DNA from: Holophaga sp.
Lineage (GTDB): Bacteria; Acidobacteriota; Holophagae; Holophagales; Holophagaceae
DNA: 64,000 nt
Direction of reading: 5' to 3'
Assembly: GCA_016715205.1 (NCBI GenBank)
Contig: JADKBC010000007.1
Coordinates: 1-64,000, forward strand
Shown here in pieces: positions 61,256 through 64,000 of this stretch. The position numbers were made by a program, and so were the translations under genes. Each line of letters opens with the position of its first letter. The stretch's first letter is position 1. Under the pieces are notes generated by a model that saw only the letters and a program-made list of their open reading frames with translations, ran no database searches and was not told the origin of the DNA.

Positions 61256-61686
61256 AAGCAGTGATCCAACGGGTCGCCAGGGCCTCGGTGAAGGCGGGTG
61301 AACTAGAGGCGGCCATTGGCCCGGGCCTGATGGTGCTGGTGGGCCTGGAAGAGGGCGACACGGAAGCCACCTGCGAATGGGCCGCCGCCAAGATCGCCAG
61401 CCTGCGAGTGTTTGAAGATGCTGAAGGCAAGATGAATCTGGGCCTCAGAGAAATTGGTGGCGAGATTCTGGCCATCAGCCAGTTCACCTTGGCCGGGAGC
61501 ATCGCCAAGGGGCGTCGCCCATCCTTTGACCGCGCCATGGCCCCGGATGACGCCCGGATCCTCTTCCGCCGTTTCCTGGAATTGTTGAAGGCTCAGTATC
61601 CCCATGTGAAATCTGGTTTTTTCCAGGAGCACATGGAGGTGGCGCTGGTGAATGACGGGCCAGTGACCTTCATTCTCGAGCGATGA
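61252..61686 (+). CDS. dtd: D-aminoacyl-tRNA deacylase
   Basis: 144 residues. GTG start at 61252 with AAGGAGGTACC before it; it overlaps the stop of the Gcr gene (GTGA). Dtd removes D-amino acids (and glycine mischarged on tRNA-Ala) from tRNA. Motifs SQFTLAG and RRPSFDRAM form the active pocket, and NDGPVTFILER carries the Gly-cisPro motif that excludes L-amino acids. MKAVIQRVARASVKAG is the usual N-terminus. Dimeric, cytoplasmic. Confidence 0.94.
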   Translation: MKAVIQRVARASVKAGELEAAIGPGLMVLVGLEEGDTEATCEWAAAKIASLRVFEDAEGKMNLGLREIGGEILAISQFTLAGSIAKGRRPSFDRAMAPDDARILFRRFLELLKAQYPHVKSGFFQEHMEVALVNDGPVTFILER

Positions 61687-61781
61687 ACGGTTGAACCCGA
61701 AGTTTTTGGTTTTCTCCGGCAGGATGGCGCGAAAATTCAGGCCCATCCGGCATCCAAGGATGGTCTCAACCCGGAGGATTC

Positions 61782-62654
61782 ATGCGTGCGCTCGCTTTTG
61801 CCCTTTCAACGGCCCTGGTGGCCCAGGTTCCAGCCCCGGCACCCGCCCCGGCGCCCGTGCGGCTCAAACCCATTCAGGTCAGCCCCGCCGCCAGCGTGAG
61901 CCAGACCCTAGGCATCACGACTGTCAAGATCGACTACTACCGCCCAGCGGTGAAAGGGCGTTCCATTTGGGGCGACCTGGTGCCCTTTGGTCAGGTATGG
62001 CGGGCCGGTGCCAACGATGCCTCCATCATCACCTTCAGTGATGCCGTGAAGATCAACGGCAAGGATTTGGCCGCAGGCTCCTATGGCTTCTTCGTGTTGC
62101 CCACCAAGGACACCTGGACCCTGATTCTGAACAAGAAGGCCAAACAGTGGGGCGCTTACGACTACAAGACCGAGGAGGATGTTCTGCGTTTGGAGGTAAA
62201 GCCCCAGGCCGCGCCTCACCAGGAATACCTGCAGTACGATCTGCAGATTGCGAGCCCAGAAAAACTGCGGGCCGAACTGCGCTGGGAGAAACTGGCCGCC
62301 AGCTTCGACATTGAAATCGATGTGAAGGGCATCTACTGGAAACACCTGGAGGAAACCCTTGCCAAGGCGCAGCCCACCGAATGGGTGCCCTGGTTCCAGG
62401 CTGCCAATTACTGCTTCCAGCAGGGAATCCAGTTGGACAAGGCCATGGGGTGGATCGACACAAGCATGAAAGCCCAGGCTACCTACCGAAATCAGGAATT
62501 GAAGGCACGTCTCCTTCATAAAGCCGGCAAGACGTCAGAAGCCCTGCCTTTCCTGGACAAGGCGGTGGAACTGGCCACGGCAGCCAAGACTCCCAAGGAA
62601 TACCTCGACGGCCTCGAAAAGACTCGGAAGGAATGGCTGGCCCCGGCGAAGTAG
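61782..62654 (+). CDS. Exported DUF2911 protein with helical tail, copy 1
   Basis: 290 residues. Signal peptide MRALAFALSTALVAQ. DUF2911 domain from about 30 to 175: ASVSQTLGITTVKIDYYRPA, GRSIWGDLVPFGQVWRAGAN, SDAVKINGKDLAAGSYGFFV, TWTLILNKKAKQWGAYDYKT. The tail (180-290) is helical and TPR-like (WFQAANYCFQQGIQLDKAMG, KAGKTSEALPFLDKAVELAT). The family is periplasmic, frequent in Acidobacteria and Bacteroidetes, with no known activity. Followed 24 bases later by a paralogue. Confidence 0.88.
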   Translation: MRALAFALSTALVAQVPAPAPAPAPVRLKPIQVSPAASVSQTLGITTVKIDYYRPAVKGRSIWGDLVPFGQVWRAGANDASIITFSDAVKINGKDLAAGSYGFFVLPTKDTWTLILNKKAKQWGAYDYKTEEDVLRLEVKPQAAPHQEYLQYDLQIASPEKLRAELRWEKLAASFDIEIDVKGIYWKHLEETLAKAQPTEWVPWFQAANYCFQQGIQLDKAMGWIDTSMKAQATYRNQELKARLLHKAGKTSEALPFLDKAVELATAAKTPKEYLDGLEKTRKEWLAPAK

Positions 62655-62678
62655 AATGGCTCTTTGCGCGGAGTGAGG

Positions 62679-63569
62679 ATGAAGCGTTTGGTCTTGGCTA
62701 TGCTTTCGATGGCCGCCCTTGTCTGGGCGGAGCCCGAAGGGGGCATTTTTCCGAAACTGAGTCCCCACGCCATCGTGAGCCAAACCGTGGGCACCACCAC
62801 CGTATCACTGGAATACCATCGTCCCCAGGTCCGTGGTCGCAAGATCTGGGGCGAATTGGTGCCCTTTGGCCAGGTATGGCGCACCGGCGCCAACGAGGCG
62901 ACCACCATCAGTTTTTCGGATGCGGTGCGCGTAAATGGACAGCCTGTTCCAGCCGGTACCTATGCGTTGTTTTCCATTCCAGGCCCCGATCAGTGGACCA
63001 TCATCCTGAACAAGCGCTGGCGGCAGTTCGGCACCTTTGAATACCAGCCCAAGGAAGATCTGATCCGGTTTGATGTGAAGGCCAAGGCCGTAAAGGAACA
63101 CACGGAGTGGCTCACCTACGAGGTTTACCCCGCCAGCCGCTCCAGCTCTTACGTGGATCTCTACTGGGAAAAATTGCGAGTCAGTTTCCTGGTGGATGTG
63201 GATGTGGATGCCATGGTTTCCGCACGCATGAAGCGGGCAATGACCAAGGCCGGCGATACCAACTGGAAGATCTATTCCGATGCGGCCGAGTACTTCCTGG
63301 AACAGGAAAAGGAACTGGCGCAGGCCCTTACATGGGTGGAAAAGTCCATCAAGATCCAGGAAAACCCCACCAACATGCTGGTGAAAGCGCGGTTGTTGCG
63401 AGCACTCGGGCAATCCACCCAGGCCACCAATGTCCTGGAAAAAGCCCTGAAGGCCGCCCATGCCCAGAATGCTCCGTCGACTGTGATTGGACCTCTCCAG
63501 AGCACCCTCGATCAATGGAAGAAACAGAACGGCGGCGGGGGGCCCGTGGCCGGAAAGAAACGAGGCTGA
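62679..63569 (+). CDS. Exported DUF2911 protein with helical tail, copy 2
   Basis: 296 residues; GGAGTGAGG before ATG 62679. Signal peptide MKRLVLAMLSMAALVWAE. Same layout as copy 1: AIVSQTVGTTTVSLEYHRPQ, GRKIWGELVPFGQVWRTGAN, SFSDAVRVNGQPVPAGTYAL, WTIILNKRWRQFGTFEYQPK, and a TPR-like tail (YFLEQEKELAQALTWVEKSI, LLRALGQSTQATNVLEKALK). A tandem duplication; the C-terminal tail ends in a Gly/Lys-rich piece (GGGGPVAGKKRG) absent in copy 1. Confidence 0.88.
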   Translation: MKRLVLAMLSMAALVWAEPEGGIFPKLSPHAIVSQTVGTTTVSLEYHRPQVRGRKIWGELVPFGQVWRTGANEATTISFSDAVRVNGQPVPAGTYALFSIPGPDQWTIILNKRWRQFGTFEYQPKEDLIRFDVKAKAVKEHTEWLTYEVYPASRSSSYVDLYWEKLRVSFLVDVDVDAMVSARMKRAMTKAGDTNWKIYSDAAEYFLEQEKELAQALTWVEKSIKIQENPTNMLVKARLLRALGQSTQATNVLEKALKAAHAQNAPSTVIGPLQSTLDQWKKQNGGGGPVAGKKRG

Positions 63570-63573
63570 CATC

Positions 63574-64000
63574 GTGAAAATCGGGAACTGGGATGTCCGT
63601 CATGTGGATGCGGGCTTCTTCAAGCTGGATGGCGGGGCCATGTTCGGCACTGTGCCCAAGGTGATTTGGGCCAAATTGATGCCAGCCGATGACCTGAATC
63701 GCATCCGTTTCGCCAGCAATTCCCTGCTGTTGTTCGGTGAGGTGGATGGTCGCCCCCGAGTGGTGGTGGTGGAGACCGGCAACGGCGACAAGGAAGACGA
63801 GCTTTTCCGCCAACGTTTCGCACTGGAAGGTCGGAACGTCCTGGTTGATAGTCTTTCTGCGCTTGGGGTGCAGGCGGAGGACGTGACCGATGTGATTCTG
63901 ACGCACCTTCATTTTGATCATGCGGGCGGCGCCACCCGGCACGAGGACGATCGCATCGTGCCCACCTTTCCCAATGCGCGCCACATCGTGCAGCGGCAGG
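63574..64000 (+). CDS. Metallo-beta-lactamase-fold hydrolase, cut by window end
   Basis: GTG start at 63574, four bases after the previous stop, 142 codons visible. The first part KIGNWDVRHVDAGFFKLDGG and GAMFGTVPKVIWAKLMPADD, the beta strand LLLFGEVDGRPRVVVVETGN and the zinc motif THLHFDHAGGATRHED place it among MBL-fold proteins of the lactonase/YtnP type with the HxHxDH signature. The remaining metal ligands would lie beyond the window. Could be a quorum-quenching lactonase-like or a general hydrolase; the substrate is not known. Confidence 0.85.
   Translation, partial: MKIGNWDVRHVDAGFFKLDGGAMFGTVPKVIWAKLMPADDLNRIRFASNSLLLFGEVDGRPRVVVVETGNGDKEDELFRQRFALEGRNVLVDSLSALGVQAEDVTDVILTHLHFDHAGGATRHEDDRIVPTFPNARHIVQRQ

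Overview
The window looks like a chromosomal segment of a GC-rich, Gram-negative (outer-membrane-bearing) bacterium. The mix of proteins (several OmpA-family and beta-barrel proteins, DUF2911 pair, ScpA/LipA/UvrC neighbourhood, sigma-54 type promoters, HydG) fits best with an Acidobacteriota member of the Holophagae, similar to Geothrix. That placement is my recollection of family distribution, not a measured identity.

Layout. 1-760: the end of a mobile island, with a frame-broken tyrosine integrase and a 47-base 3' copy of tRNA-Cys as attachment-site scar, followed by a terminator. 890-7160 (minus strand): a secreted proline-rich protein behind a sigma-54 type promoter, then an operon of AI-2E family exporter, calcium-type P-type ATPase and transaldolase with stop/start contacts. 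7575-18062 (plus): an XylR/DmpR-like sigma-54 activator, a large CHASE3/PAS hybrid histidine kinase, a response regulator with a decayed cyclase domain, BrkB and AI-2E membrane proteins, and a second hybrid kinase split by a frameshift. 18063-18872: non-coding apart from a transposase tail.

18873-36700: a long envelope/stress region. It carries an Ig-like/ice-binding lipoprotein (frameshifted), an OmpA with two OmpA domains, a triple-BON protein, Dps, two YtxH proteins around a PRC-barrel protein, another OmpA, an alpha/beta hydrolase, a cardiolipin-synthase-like lipoprotein, DUF1003, a D15/BamA-like barrel, and several tiny membrane proteins (lmo0937-like, DUF3309, DUF3185). A 460-bp direct duplication of the 5' end and promoter of a beta-barrel gene follows. 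36717-46998: hemerythrin, TPR protein with a nonsense codon, aspartate ammonia-lyase, an OmpA protein with a broken C-terminus, two large tandem secreted proteins with a metzincin-like zinc motif (the best candidate for something undescribed), a very G-rich probably unreliable tract, a periplasmic tyrosine phosphatase and a CARDB protein. 47039-53128: HydG, divergent from a multi-cofactor dehydrogenase pair, then an OmpA protein. 53260-64000: YraN, UvrC, a Sel1 protein, ScpA, LipA, then D-2-hydroxyacid dehydrogenase / Gcr-type membrane protein / Dtd, two DUF2911 proteins and a partial metallo-beta-lactamase-fold hydrolase.

Two themes cut across the window. First, five promoters share a TTGGC-N2-GGAA-N2-TGC-like pattern with exact -24/-12 spacing, pointing to sigma-54 control of envelope and sensory genes. 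Second, at least five genes are broken by one-base indels, mostly beside short homopolymers, and two more by in-frame stop codons. This is either real gene decay or base errors in the assembly; read-level evidence would decide.
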